Origin: an uncultured Victivallales bacterium
GTDB lineage: Bacteria; Verrucomicrobiota; Lentisphaeria; Oligosphaerales; JAFGRS01
Length of the DNA stretch: 6,859 nt
Direction: 5' to 3'
Assembly (NCBI GenBank): GCA_903834675.1
Contig: CAILKC010000770.1
Location: forward strand, 1-6,859
A program made the translations under genes and the position numbers. Of this stretch, positions 1 to 6,602 are shown piece after piece (positions within the stretch are counted from its first letter, which is position 1; every line of letters starts with the position of its first letter). The notes under the pieces are model-generated. The model was not told where the DNA came from and did not search any database. It saw only the letters and a program-made list of their open reading frames with translations.

Positions 1-1302
1 GCGGGCGAGCAGCTCGGCGAGGCCACGCCAGTCCTTGGCTTCCTTGAGCATCTCCTCCTGGACGATCCACGGCAGCTCGTAGAGGGGTGAGAGCGACAGG
101 CTGCGTTCGGCGGTCTGGCGGGCGCCGGCGAGGTAGCCGAGTTTCCAGAGGACGAAGGCGAGGCGCCCGAGGCGGGCCGCGTCGCTGAAGTCGCGATCGC
201 GCAGGGCGCGGTCGCAGAGGAAGCCCAGTTCATGGTCGGACATGAACTGGTTGGTCTGGGCGTTGAGAGCGTAGCCGGTGGCGAGTTTGTCATAGGTATA
301 GCGGCCTACGTCCATCTCCCACCTCTCGGCGCTTTTCATGTACCCGTACCACGCATGGCCGCCGCGGCGGCCTTCGCCCACGAACAGCAGGGCTGGCACG
401 CCGTAGGCGCGGGCGCAGAGCGTGGCGTAGTAGGCCTGGTCCGTGCAGATGCCGCCGCGTTCCTTGATGGACTTCAGGGTGTAGGGGCCGTAGGGCCACT
501 GGTACGCTTCGCGGGAGATCCGCGGCTCGTCGTAACGGATATCGGAGAACGTGCGTTCCAGGGTGGTGGAACGGACGTTTTGGCGCACCCACTCCAGCTC
601 GGAGAGCGGCACGGGCGTGTCCACCACACTGGTGAGAGCCGCCACCGAGAGCCTGGCATAGGGAATGCCGGCGCGCTTTGAGGCGTAGAGGTCGCGGAAA
701 TAGTCGTAGCGTCGGGAGATGGGCTCAGCGAAGGGCAACTGGCCGTCGCCCATCTGGGGGTGCGGCTGCGGCCGGGGCTCGTCCCAGACCAGCGCCAGGG
801 CCAGGATCAGTCGGCGATAATCGTCGCGGCCTTTGGGATCGTGATCGAACAGGGTTTCCACGATGCGGTAAACCGCGGGCCGGTCATCCTGAGGCGAGAT
901 CATGTCCAGGAAGGCTCGCAGCCGGTTCTCTGAGCCAAAGAGCCACTCCGCGACGTCGCGCCGGAAGGTGACATCGGCGCCGAGTTCGTGCGTGTCGGCC
1001 ATGAGCAGGAAGGCGTCGGACACGTGCAGCAGGGCCGCCAGTTCGCCCTCTGTAGGCGCGTCCTGCTTCGACTTGAGGGCTCTGGCAAAGACGAGCATAA
1101 GGGCGTCGAGGCCCTCGGGCAGGCGCTTGGCGGCCAGCGCCTCGATGGCCAGTTCGCGGTAGAGCCCCTGGACTCCCGTCGCCCCGGGATCCGCCAGTAT
1201 GCGCTCGCGCCGCGTCGCCAGGCGATCCTCGGCGCCCAGCGCCGACCCGAGGCCCAGGACCATGACGGCCAGGAGCCCCAGCATGTGCATTGCCCGCCTC
1301 AT
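1..1302 (-). CDS. Exported transglutaminase-like cysteine protein with TPR-like C-terminal part (3' end outside the window)
   Basis: The frame is open from the ATG at 1302 to the window edge (434 codons, no stop), so the C-terminus is missing. Residues 1-23 look like a signal peptide: RR near the start, a Leu/Val/Met-rich core, then a likely cleavage site at ALG-AED. Residues 25-270 are mostly helical with no domain I recognise. Residues 281-340 carry the transglutaminase-like (papain-fold) signature: ERGGIC with Cys286, GGHAW with His316, and Asp331 in EMDVGRY, in the order and spacing expected of a Cys-His-Asp triad. Residues about 375-434 form TPR-like helix pairs (for example KLGYLAGARQTAERSLSLSP). 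Family members act as cysteine proteases, amidases or acyl-transferases, often on cell-wall or exported proteins; the substrate here is unknown. Alternative starts are the ATGs at 1290 and 1284. I prefer 1302 because it keeps the positive N-region; a weak AGGG lies four bases upstream. The gene is separated from the beta-helix gene by 351 bases and probably has its own promoter. The fold call is firm; the physiological role is not. Confidence 0.88.
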   Translation of the reverse strand, partial: MRRAMHMLGLLAVMVLGLGSALGAEDRLATRRERILADPGATGVQGLYRELAIEALAAKRLPEGLDALMLVFARALKSKQDAPTEGELAALLHVSDAFLLMADTHELGADVTFRRDVAEWLFGSENRLRAFLDMISPQDDRPAVYRIVETLFDHDPKGRDDYRRLILALALVWDEPRPQPHPQMGDGQLPFAEPISRRYDYFRDLYASKRAGIPYARLSVAALTSVVDTPVPLSELEWVRQNVRSTTLERTFSDIRYDEPRISREAYQWPYGPYTLKSIKERGGICTDQAYYATLCARAYGVPALLFVGEGRRGGHAWYGYMKSAERWEMDVGRYTYDKLATGYALNAQTNQFMSDHELGFLCDRALRDRDFSDAARLGRLAFVLWKLGYLAGARQTAERSLSLSPLYELPWIVQEEMLKEAKDWRGLAELLAR

Positions 1303-1358
1303 CGTGCCCTGCCCTTCGCCATCCGCGCGGGGTCGTAAACCACCAGGTCGAACCCGCA

Positions 1359-1369
1359 CACTGTAGCGC
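1359..1369 (-). promoter_or_regulatory. Promoter-like element upstream of the transglutaminase-like gene
   Basis: The minus strand reads GCGCTACAGTG. The core TACAGT (1360-1365) matches the sigma-70 -10 consensus at four of six positions and would place the transcript start about 50 bases before the ATG at 1302. The identical 11-mer occurs at a nearly identical distance (54 versus 57 bases) before the NIPSNAP gene, which is the main reason to call it. I see no good -35 hexamer 16-18 bases upstream, so the site may depend on an activator or an alternative sigma factor. Confidence 0.33.
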
Positions 1370-1392
1370 TGGCTGTCGCGAGCGTACAGGCA

Positions 1393-1404
1393 GCCGACGT
1401 CGGC
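1393..1404. repeat. Perfect 12-base palindrome, candidate operator
   Basis: GCCGACGTCGGC is its own reverse complement. It lies about 27 bases upstream of the -10-like hexamer at 1360-1365, just beyond where a -35 element would sit. That is a typical place for a dimeric activator or repressor site. GC-rich palindromes of this length arise occasionally by chance, so a binding role is inference. Confidence 0.35.
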
Positions 1405-1409
1405 AGCGG

Positions 1410-1432
1410 GGCGGTTTCAAGAAACGACCGCC
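1410..1432. repeat. Short inverted repeat (GTTTC-AA-GAAAC core)
   Basis: The arms GTTTC (1414-1418) and GAAAC (1421-1425) flank AA. The stem continues, after a three-base bulge, with GGCG (1410-1413) pairing to CGCC (1429-1432). It lies close to the 12-base palindrome at 1393-1404. The same GTTTC-two bases-GAAAC core recurs exactly 200 bases away at 1614-1625. It could be a protein-binding site or an RNA hairpin; no direct evidence separates these. Confidence 0.35.
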
Positions 1433-1597
1433 GTCGTCCCGTCGGCAGTGAAAGCGGCGTCGACGGGCCGCGGACGCGGCCCTCTGCCGCACGCAGTCCA
1501 TATCGCGCGTCGGCCAGGAGGAGTGCGCGTGGCAAGGTCGCGTGGCGGTGACCGCGACACCGTTTTGGCTTGGCGCCTGTGCCATGCCTGACGGAGT

Positions 1598-1640
1598 TGC
1601 GACGCCCGGCCCGGTTTCTCGAAACCGCCCGGCGTCGGCA
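1598..1640 (-). terminator. Terminator-like hairpin after the beta-helix gene
   Basis: The hairpin begins 13 bases after the stop codon of the beta-helix gene (TGA at 1654-1656). The arms are TGC+GACGCC (1598-1606) and GGCGTC (1631-1636), then a bulged G and GCA (1638-1640). An inner stem CGGTTTC/GAAACCG (1612-1627) closes a small loop. About 18 base pairs can form, interrupted by one C-C mismatch and two small bulges. On the minus strand no U-run follows, so it is not a textbook intrinsic terminator. It may mark Rho-linked termination or protect the mRNA 3' end. Confidence 0.45.
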
Positions 1641-1653
1641 TTGCGGTGGCGGC

Positions 1654-4600
1654 TCAGGGGGTCTTGAGCAGCAGCCGGCCGGCATTCCAGACCTGCCAAT
1701 TGGGGCCAGCGCAACCCGACCAGACGATCCACTGGTCGTTGTCGCTGAGTTTGGTAGCGGCTGGCAGGCGCGGATTTCCCCCCAGCTTATGGACCCCGAT
1801 GTTGAGGTTGCAGGAAGCGGTCTGGTCCGGGTCGAGGCAGAGCAGGGCGATGGGGATGCGCCACTCGGCGGTCCATTGGCCCTTGTCGGGAACCGTGGCG
1901 CTGTACTGCACGGCCTGCCGGAGCCGGTTGGCCTGCGCTGGGGGCAGTTCGTCGATGCTGATGCTGTCGAAGTTGCCTTGGAAGTCGCCCAGGAGGTAGA
2001 AGAGTGGGCCGTGCGGCTTCTCGTCGAGCCACCAGCCGCCCGTGCCGACGCCGGACTTGCCCTCGATGATGATCTCAGCCATATCGCGGGCCCACCACGA
2101 CTCGGCCATCTGCAACGGCGTGTTCGGGTTCACCTCGTGCAGCAGCGCCAGGTAGAGGAAGTCGTGATCGCGCTGGACCCAGACGTAGCTGGGCAGCGAC
2201 TTGCCCGGGACGTCCTCGGGATTCCGGAGCAGCGCGATGGCGTCCTTGCGGTCCAGTCCGCCCCACTCGGCCGGGGTGAGCGTCCCATCGATGGTGATCG
2301 GCGCTTGCCGTGAGCGCACTTGGCAGACGGGGTGGTCCTTTTGCAGATGGCGGGCGCTGACCAGGAGGTTCTCGTGGTTGCCGGCCGGATGCAGCACCGG
2401 CCAGGTGGCGCGCAGTTCGTCCTGGTAGAGCCCGATGCGCTCCAGCGGCAGGGGTTCGAAGCCGTCAGCCACCACCACCGGCGCCGCCGGCCGCAGGTTG
2501 AAATCGCTGCCCGGCGCATTCTTGAAGCCGGGGTCCCGGCCGCGCCAGTTGTGCTCGATGCGGCTGAGGTCGTGCGTCTTCTGCGCCCCTCCCAGGAACT
2601 GCCCACACTGCACGGCGAGGTTGCGCGCGATGACGTTGCCCGTCAGGAAGGCAGTCATATCCTTGGCCTGTTTGGGATACTGCCGCAGGTGCGGATAGCG
2701 CAGGCTCCAGGGCGGCTGATCCACCTTCATCTCCTCGAGGTAGCGATCGAGGGCGAAGCCCGGCGCCGTGTTGGCCTTCTCGTAGACCCAGGAGCGGTCG
2801 GCCAGGTCGATGCCCAGGGAGCAATCCTGGAAGACGTTGTTCTCCACGGTGTTATCCGGCCCGCCGGAGAAGAAGACGCCGCTCTTGGTGTAGCAGCGCT
2901 GGAAGAAATTGCCGTAGAGAGTGATATCGCCATTCATGTGGTCGACATGGAGGGCATGTCGGCCGGTGTAGGCAAAGGAGCTGTAGGTCTCGTTCCAGGG
3001 CAGGTCATGCCAGTAGTTGAAGCGCACCAGTTGGCCGCGTTCGCCGAGGACGCGGCGGTCGCCGTACATGTAGTAGGAGCCCATTTCGCCGGCCTCGTGG
3101 CAGGTGTCGTGGATTTCGGTGTACTCCAGGATGTGGTCGTTCTCCGTCACTAGGAAGGCCTGTTGGGGGCCGTCATGGATCAAGCAGTGCGAGACGCGGG
3201 TGCCGACGCCGGCCTGGATCACGCCGGCCTGGTAGCCGGAGCGGTTCCAACGGTCGAAGTGATGGATGTGGCAGTTCTCGACCCGATGCCCCGAGGGCGT
3301 CAGGGTCTTGACCTCGCCGCCGCGCAGGCTGACGCCGCCGTCCCCGGGGTACTCGATATCGCAGCCGACGAGGACATGGTCACGGCCGCCCTCAATGCGT
3401 ACCCCGGTCACGCCGACGTTGCGGATCACGCATCCCGCCAGGATGACATCTTCACCCCCACTGATGACGGCGCCGTGCAGCCGCCCCGCCTCCAGGGTCA
3501 GGCCCCGGAAGGCGAGGTGGGACGCCGCGGTCACGGCGAGCAGGGGCGACTCCAGCAGCGACACCACGACCTCGCCCGCCTGCGGCGGTTCCGGCGGCCA
3601 GAAAAAGAGCATGCTGCTGGGCTTGTCCACGTACCACTCGCCGGGCGCATCCAGCTCGCAGAGCAGATTGACGGCGTAGTAGGGCGCCCCCTGGATGAAG
3701 CCACCATACGGCGGCAGCGGTGCCTGGACCCGCAGGATCTTCTTGTCCGGCTCGATGGAGGCCACTTTCAGGTACGTCGCGGCATACATCCGGGTCCAGT
3801 AGCCGAGCAGGCAGACCTCCGGCTCCTCGCTCCAGGTTGCGTGGCGCGGATCGCCGTAGATGAAACCGTTGGTCTGATCGATAGCCTTGCCCACGAAGTC
3901 GCCCATCTTCTCGCCGATGACATCCTTGACCGTGGTGAAGCGTTCGGTCAGCTTCATGGTCTCGTTGGGCCACTGCGCCAGGGGCATGGGCCGATTCTTG
4001 AAGAACAGCTCCAAGTGCGCCGGTTTGTCCGCGGGTGAGCCGTAGCCGCGGCGGTGGAAGGTGCCCAGCTCCGTGATCCCGGCAGCCTTCAGGTCCGCCT
4101 GCAGGATGTGAGGTTGCGCCGCGGCGGGGATGCGCTTCAGGCCCAGGGGATGGGTCAAGGGTGCGAAGTCGGTCACGGCCCGTCCCCCGCGCAGGATCGC
4201 GGTGGCGCCGGGCGCGGCACGGTACAGGATTGGGGCGCTGGCGGTCCCCGAGTCCTCAGCCCCCAGGGTGAAGCTCTGGGTGCGCGGGTAGACGCCGGCC
4301 GCCAGCACTACGGCCACGCCGCCATCGGGCAGCGGCCCCGCGGCCTTCAGGGCGCGCAGCGCGTCGCGGGACCGTTCCAGCGTCTGGAAGGGTCGCTGCT
4401 GAGTCCCCGGGTTGGCGTCGTCGCCGGTCGGCGCCAGGTAGAAGGCCGGTTGCGGGCGCGCCAGCCGCTCGATGCGACGGGCCCGCAGATCGCGGAAGGG
4501 CTCCCCCTCGGCTAGGCCGTCGACATCCGCCAGCCGATCGAGCGCTTCGACGCGGTAGTGTTCGTGCTTACCGGTGAAGGCGGCGCGGAGCGCTTCGTAC

Positions 4601-5712
4601 TCGCCGCGGGCCTCGCCATAGCGGCGCTGGTCACGCAGGGCATCAGCCTTGGCGAATTGGGCCCGGGCCCGATAGTGTGGCGGGGCGTCGGCAGGGTCGG
4701 CCAGACGCCCGTACTCCAGGCGGGCCTCGTCGTAGCGCTGCTCGCGCCGGAAGCTGTCGGCGAGGTTGAGTCGGGCAAGGCTACGCACGTTGTCGAGGAT
4801 CGCGCGGTTGTCGTCATCCACCACAACCTCGAGCAGCCGCAGGTTACGCTCCCTTAGCGCCGCCTCTGTCTCGGGTTTACCGTCCGGGGCCAGCGTGCTG
4901 GCTTCGGCGAGTTGCTGACTCAGCCGGGCGGTCAGCTCGGAGAGGGGGTCTCCAAGCCGCCGGATCAGGTCATCGGGAAGCACTTCAGCGAAGAAGCCCA
5001 GTTCGGCGAGGTCGAAGTCCAGCACCCCGACCCCGTAGCCGCATTCGCCGAGGCGCAGTTGGTTGGGGCCGACCTTGGGGGCCGTGTAGGGTATGGCAGC
5101 CGCGCCTTCGGCCTGGAGGTTGCCATCCACATGGAGCCGAAGTCGTTGGCCGTCCCAGGTGGCTGCCACGTGGTGCCAGGCGCCGGAGCGCAGGCAACCT
5201 GGCGCCGAAACGAACGTGCGGCTATCGTCGGCGGCGCTGCCGAGGCCGAGGGAGAGGGTCCCGGAACCCGGCGTCACCACGATGCGCCAGCCGTCGTACC
5301 AGCCGCTGCCCACGGCCATGACCCCGCCGTTGTCGCGTTTGTAGCCCTCGCGATCCACCTTCTCCCAATCGCGAACGCGGATCCAGAAGCAGACCGTCGA
5401 GCCCGTGGCGGACAGATTCCGCGGTTCGCCCTTGAGCATGCCGTGGACCACGTGGATGGCCGACTGCTCGTCCCAGCGCCCCTTGGCGGGCTCGAGCACC
5501 CCGGCCTGCGGACCGGGGTCGAAAACAAGCCCTTCCTTGGCCACGTCGACGAACGTGTGCCAGCGTTCCAGGCTCGGACGCGCGCTGGCCTCCCGCCGCG
5601 CTGCCTCTCGCAAGGCCCGCGCATCCAAGCGCGACTCCGCGGCTGGGGCGGCCGAGGTCATGGCAAGGCACACTGCGATCCCCGCAACGTACGGAATCTG
5701 CCGTGAGGTCAT
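1654..5712 (-). CDS. Large exported LamG / TPR-like / right-handed beta-helix / CBM9-like protein (GH141-like, putative glycan-active)
   Basis: The product has 1352 residues. Residues 1-25 are a signal peptide (cleavage near APA-AES). About 80-245 form a LamG-like jelly roll, with GAWHHVAATWDG and LRLHVDG at 178-197. About 255-418 are helical, with TPR-like pairs (QRYDEARLEYGRL, RRYGEARGEYEAL). About 421-1105 are a right-handed parallel beta-helix: entry motif FYLAPTGDDANPGT at 424-437, GEWYVDK at 691-697, then coil turns CVIRN, CDIEY, CHIHH, CLIHD, TEIHD, NVFQD and NVIAR from 761 to 1030. About 1128-1352 are CBM9-like, with ITIDGTLTPAEW at 1139-1150 and WTAEWRIPIAL at 1280-1290. The beta-helix pattern is that of GH141-like and polysaccharide-lyase-like exported enzymes, so I infer binding and cleavage of a complex polysaccharide outside the cytoplasm; substrate and mechanism are unknown. 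The start is fixed by a strong Shine-Dalgarno at 5722-5729. An in-frame upstream ATG at 5829 would lie inside the NIPSNAP gene and place the signal peptide internally. The gene follows the NIPSNAP gene by 23 bases, probably in one operon. Architecture is certain; catalysis is not proven. Confidence 0.9.
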   Translation of the reverse strand: MTSRQIPYVAGIAVCLAMTSAAPAAESRLDARALREAARREASARPSLERWHTFVDVAKEGLVFDPGPQAGVLEPAKGRWDEQSAIHVVHGMLKGEPRNLSATGSTVCFWIRVRDWEKVDREGYKRDNGGVMAVGSGWYDGWRIVVTPGSGTLSLGLGSAADDSRTFVSAPGCLRSGAWHHVAATWDGQRLRLHVDGNLQAEGAAAIPYTAPKVGPNQLRLGECGYGVGVLDFDLAELGFFAEVLPDDLIRRLGDPLSELTARLSQQLAEASTLAPDGKPETEAALRERNLRLLEVVVDDDNRAILDNVRSLARLNLADSFRREQRYDEARLEYGRLADPADAPPHYRARAQFAKADALRDQRRYGEARGEYEALRAAFTGKHEHYRVEALDRLADVDGLAEGEPFRDLRARRIERLARPQPAFYLAPTGDDANPGTQQRPFQTLERSRDALRALKAAGPLPDGGVAVVLAAGVYPRTQSFTLGAEDSGTASAPILYRAAPGATAILRGGRAVTDFAPLTHPLGLKRIPAAAQPHILQADLKAAGITELGTFHRRGYGSPADKPAHLELFFKNRPMPLAQWPNETMKLTERFTTVKDVIGEKMGDFVGKAIDQTNGFIYGDPRHATWSEEPEVCLLGYWTRMYAATYLKVASIEPDKKILRVQAPLPPYGGFIQGAPYYAVNLLCELDAPGEWYVDKPSSMLFFWPPEPPQAGEVVVSLLESPLLAVTAASHLAFRGLTLEAGRLHGAVISGGEDVILAGCVIRNVGVTGVRIEGGRDHVLVGCDIEYPGDGGVSLRGGEVKTLTPSGHRVENCHIHHFDRWNRSGYQAGVIQAGVGTRVSHCLIHDGPQQAFLVTENDHILEYTEIHDTCHEAGEMGSYYMYGDRRVLGERGQLVRFNYWHDLPWNETYSSFAYTGRHALHVDHMNGDITLYGNFFQRCYTKSGVFFSGGPDNTVENNVFQDCSLGIDLADRSWVYEKANTAPGFALDRYLEEMKVDQPPWSLRYPHLRQYPKQAKDMTAFLTGNVIARNLAVQCGQFLGGAQKTHDLSRIEHNWRGRDPGFKNAPGSDFNLRPAAPVVVADGFEPLPLERIGLYQDELRATWPVLHPAGNHENLLVSARHLQKDHPVCQVRSRQAPITIDGTLTPAEWGGLDRKDAIALLRNPEDVPGKSLPSYVWVQRDHDFLYLALLHEVNPNTPLQMAESWWARDMAEIIIEGKSGVGTGGWWLDEKPHGPLFYLLGDFQGNFDSISIDELPPAQANRLRQAVQYSATVPDKGQWTAEWRIPIALLCLDPDQTASCNLNIGVHKLGGNPRLPAATKLSDNDQWIVWSGCAGPNWQVWNAGRLLLKTP

Positions 5713-5721
5713 GGCACGGAA

Positions 5722-5729
5722 CCCTCCTC
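5722..5729 (-). promoter_or_regulatory. Strong ribosome binding site of the beta-helix gene
   Basis: The minus strand reads GAGGAGGG nine bases before the ATG at 5712. This is a near-ideal match to the 16S rRNA anti-Shine-Dalgarno. It lies in the 23-base gap after the NIPSNAP stop codon. It decides the start at 5712 over the longer in-frame ATG at 5829, and suggests efficient independent translation within the operon. Confidence 0.85.
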
Positions 5730-5735
5730 GAAGCT

Positions 5736-6536
5736 TCAGATCTGCGAGCCGGGCAGGGGCCGGAGAACCAGATTCGTGATGCGGGAGACTGTCTCGGCGT
5801 AGCGCGGGTCGATCTTCAGCTTCTCCCACTCGGGATGCTTGATGAACGCCGCCCAGGCCGCCTCTTGCGCGGCGGGGTTCTCGAAGCCGACCATATAGGT
5901 GAGATTCGGCAGCAGGGTGCCGGCGATGGACTGGCCAAAAAAGACCGGGTTCACGCCCAGCCGCCGGAACAGGGCGATCTCGCCGCCCTCATTGAACATC
6001 GCGATCTTGCGCAGGGCCCGTTCGTCGTTGTGACTCTCGTAGATGCGCAATTGCAGCACGCGGTCCGCGGCGAGCGTCGGCACCTCGATCTTGGGGCACT
6101 CGGTGAAGCCGAGCATGAGCTGGGTCTCGAAGCGCTCGTAGACCGGGTCGCTCATCGGCGTCCCCAGCACGGCCTGGAGCCGCGGCGCGAGCACGGTATC
6201 CGCCTCCAGCCGCGCCGGTAGAGCCAGGGCCGAGGCCAGATCGGCGTGCGGCATCAGCACATAGAGCTTCAACTCGTCGGCAGCGAGGCCGAGCTTGGGA
6301 TTGTCGGCAGCGAACAGCCGAAACACGCCCACGGGGGTCACGCCGGCGCGGTTGAGCCCGGGCACGTAGGCTTGCGCCAACAGCTCGGCAAAGGTCTGCA
6401 GTTTCGCCGCGGAGGCGAAACGATACGTGCGCAGCTCGAGCACCTGCCGCTGGGCCGGTGCCGCCGCCGTCCGTGCCGCGCCTGCCAGGGTCACCGCCGC
6501 TGTCAATGTGGCCATCATCAGACTCCTGTGATTCAT
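5736..6536 (-). CDS. Exported NIPSNAP-family protein with two dimeric alpha/beta-barrel halves
   Basis: The product has 266 residues. Residues 1-26 look like a signal peptide (His and Arg near the start, Ala/Leu/Val-rich core, end near TAAAPA). Residues about 156-262 match the NIPSNAP domain: strand VLQLRIYES at 160-168, a helix with MFNEGGEIALFRRLG, strand LTYMVGFEN at 212-220, then the HPEWEKLKIDPRYA helix near the end. Residues about 31-130 look like a divergent first copy (VLELRTYRF, a helix ending at VPGLNRAGV, then ELKLYVLMPH). NIPSNAP domains form ferredoxin-like dimers; exported bacterial members have no established reaction, so no enzyme activity is claimed. The ATG at 6536 has AGGTG five bases or so upstream. 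A second start at 6515 (the eighth codon, also Met) has AGGAG seven bases upstream, a better site, but starting there removes the positive N-region. The beta-helix gene follows after 23 bases, implying co-transcription. The family assignment is confident; the function is not. Confidence 0.88.
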   Translation of the reverse strand: MNHRSLMMATLTAAVTLAGAARTAAAPAQRQVLELRTYRFASAAKLQTFAELLAQAYVPGLNRAGVTPVGVFRLFAADNPKLGLAADELKLYVLMPHADLASALALPARLEADTVLAPRLQAVLGTPMSDPVYERFETQLMLGFTECPKIEVPTLAADRVLQLRIYESHNDERALRKIAMFNEGGEIALFRRLGVNPVFFGQSIAGTLLPNLTYMVGFENPAAQEAAWAAFIKHPEWEKLKIDPRYAETVSRITNLVLRPLPGSQI

Positions 6537-6561
6537 CGTTCACCTGTTGTCGGGAGTTCTC

Positions 6562-6578
6562 GCCGGACCTGCTCCGGC
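6562..6578 (-). promoter_or_regulatory. Small hairpin in the presumed 5' leader of the NIPSNAP gene
   Basis: The minus strand reads GCCGGA, a five-base loop GCAGG, then TCCGGC: a perfect six-base-pair stem ending 26 bases before the ATG at 6536. If transcription starts near 6584, as the promoter-like element suggests, this hairpin would form almost at the 5' end of the mRNA. It could stabilise the transcript. No riboswitch family is recognisable. Confidence 0.35.
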
Positions 6579-6589
6579 AGCCTCGTGAC

Positions 6590-6600
6590 CACTGTAGCGC
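6590..6600 (-). promoter_or_regulatory. Promoter-like element of the NIPSNAP/beta-helix operon
   Basis: The minus strand reads GCGCTACAGTG, identical to 1359-1369. The core TACAGT (6591-6596) resembles a -10 hexamer. A hexamer TCGTCA (6614-6619), four of six matches to TTGACA, lies 17 bases upstream, the standard sigma-70 spacing. The predicted leader is about 48 bases, similar to the one predicted for the transglutaminase-like gene. The -35-like hexamer falls inside the inverted repeat 6603-6654, so regulator binding there could control access. Confidence 0.4.
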
Positions 6601-6602
6601 CG

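Larger units (their letters stand above)
1303..1653. other. Intergenic region with hairpin, palindromes and promoter-like element; no convincing gene
   Basis: These 351 bases lie between the stop of the beta-helix gene and the start of the transglutaminase-like gene. They contain a terminator-like hairpin (1598-1640), a 12-base perfect palindrome (1393-1404), a second hairpin (1410-1432) and a promoter-like 11-mer (1359-1369), each listed separately. Open frames cross the region, as expected at this G+C, but none shows a recognisable domain. One minus-strand frame ends at 1299 with an ATGA overlap on the next gene's start and is discussed among the findings. Confidence 0.6.

Noticed and set aside
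232..681. Plus-strand frame opposite the transglutaminase-like gene
   Set aside because: The minus strand shows a complete Cys-His-Asp signature and a signal peptide in one continuous frame from 1302 to the edge; the plus-strand frame has no recognisable feature.
884..1732. Minus-strand open frame of 282 codons spanning the intergenic region
   Set aside because: It overlaps both flanking real genes in another frame and is a low-complexity Arg/Gly/Ala product of G+C-rich DNA.
1570..2313. Plus-strand open frame of 247 codons opposite the CBM9-like part
   Set aside because: It mirrors the codon structure of the minus-strand gene, whose motifs are unmistakable, and shows no domain. Similar long plus-strand frames at 2320-3153, 3163-4038, 4054-4515 and 4912-5706 are rejected for the same reason.
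5713..5829. Longer form of the beta-helix protein starting at 5829
   Set aside because: The extra 39 residues overlap the NIPSNAP gene and precede a clear signal peptide; the ATG at 5712 has a strong ribosome binding site.
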